This document shows, piece by piece, positions 63,538 through 64,000 of a stretch of DNA of 64,000 bases; positions within the stretch are counted from its first letter, which is position 1, and every line of letters begins with the position of its first letter. Made by a program: the position numbers and the translations under genes. The stretch is taken from NCBI GenBank assembly GCA_039545295.1, contig BCIK01000016.1, positions 474,642 to 538,641 on the forward strand. The letters are read 5' to 3'. The notes beneath the pieces were generated by a model. The model was not told the origin of the DNA. It did not search any database and saw nothing but the letters and a program-made list of their open reading frames with translations. The DNA is from Udeniomyces pyricola. Its lineage: Eukaryota > Basidiomycota > Tremellomycetes > Cystofilobasidiales > Mrakiaceae.

Positions 63538-64000
63538 ATGCCACCCTCACTAGCTCCCTTACAGCTCACCCCTTGCCCCATGGACGTCTCCTCGGGTAGG
63601 GATCTTCGGAGGATCGTCATTAACGCTCAACAGCTCAGGGAACACAACCTCGCCGCCGGGGACCTCGTCCGAGTCGCAAGACAAGGAGGCGCCACCGTCA
63701 GTCACCCGATCTTGGTCCTCTTCCTTCCGCTGTCCCAGCCCGAGATGGATTCGAGGCTTATATGTGTTTTCCTCGTTTTTATCGTTGGATCAGCAGCCCT
63801 TTTTGTTTCTCCATGTTTGGCCAGAGACGACCGTGCCTGCAGACAGTACGGTTCCCACAACCTATCCCACACGACTTGTTCAACACCTTCTTCAGCTTCG
63901 CACTAACCTCGCACCCTACTTGCCTCACTTCTCACCCTTCTCTCTCTCTCTCACACACACACACATAACTTTCTGACAGCCGCTCATCTCTCCAGCTCAC
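63538..64000 (+). CDS. First exon(s) of an unknown gene running off the right edge
   Basis: The ATG at 63538 opens MPPSLAPLQLTPCPMDVSSG, then RDLRRIVINAQQLREHNLAA and GDLVRVARQGGAT before a GTCAGT donor at about 63698. The pattern of a short strand, a helix with A-x-x-L and then LAAGDLVRV recalls the N-terminal double-psi-barrel of Cdc48/Afg2-like AAA ATPases. That is only a resemblance over 40 residues. A following segment near 63825-63905 (TTYPTRLVQHLLQLRTNLAP) may be part of a later exon. The gene is incomplete here. Confidence 0.45.

Overview
This is nuclear DNA of a fungus, most likely a basidiomycete. Nearly every gene is cut by several short spliceosomal introns with GTNNGT donors, CTNAC-like branch points and pyrimidine-rich acceptors. 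The set also fits: a UBE2S-type ubiquitin-conjugating enzyme, PAN3, SNF1, PIF1, eIF5, eIF2B-beta, HEM12 and GUF1. I cannot fix the class or genus. Genes are dense on both strands and there are no operons. I see no tRNA, rRNA, CRISPR array or transposon. The intron-exon models below were worked out by eye from splice signals, reading phase and family motifs, and several were confirmed by exon lengths summing to whole codons.

Left third (1-24.3 kb): the tail of an unknown plus-strand gene; then on the minus strand an ankyrin-tailed L-asparaginase, a glutathione S-transferase-like protein, a 2 kb stretch I could not resolve, and a secreted GH16 glucanase. Next, on the plus strand, come UBE2S, PAN3, eIF5 (TIF5) and a membrane-anchored dephospho-CoA kinase (CAB5).

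Middle (24.3-49.6 kb): a MYND zinc-finger protein and the mitochondrial translation factor GUF1 on the minus strand, with GUF1 divergent from the AMPK/Snf1 kinase; then an rRNA methyltransferase-like gene (BMT6 type), a small DUF202 membrane protein, the PIF1 helicase, and a 753-residue protein I do not recognise.

Right part (49.6-64 kb): HEM12 (haem synthesis), a six-exon MGR2/ROMO1 mitochondrial inner-membrane protein, GCD7 (eIF2B-beta), and L-2-hydroxyglutarate dehydrogenase. A 2,973-bp block holding the end of GCD7 and most of the dehydrogenase appears twice, on either side of a run of exactly 100 N. This looks like two unmerged contig ends rather than a biological duplication. The window ends in the first exon(s) of another plus-strand gene.

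The gene content is housekeeping: translation initiation and mRNA decay, energy sensing, mitochondrial function, cofactor synthesis and genome maintenance. I found no convincing new multi-gene system. The unusual features are the exon architecture (very small exons, including two coding exons that are just the start codon), a conserved LRRL tail on UBE2S, long homopolymers (one of 53 G), the gap-flanking duplication, and a few unassigned coding islands.
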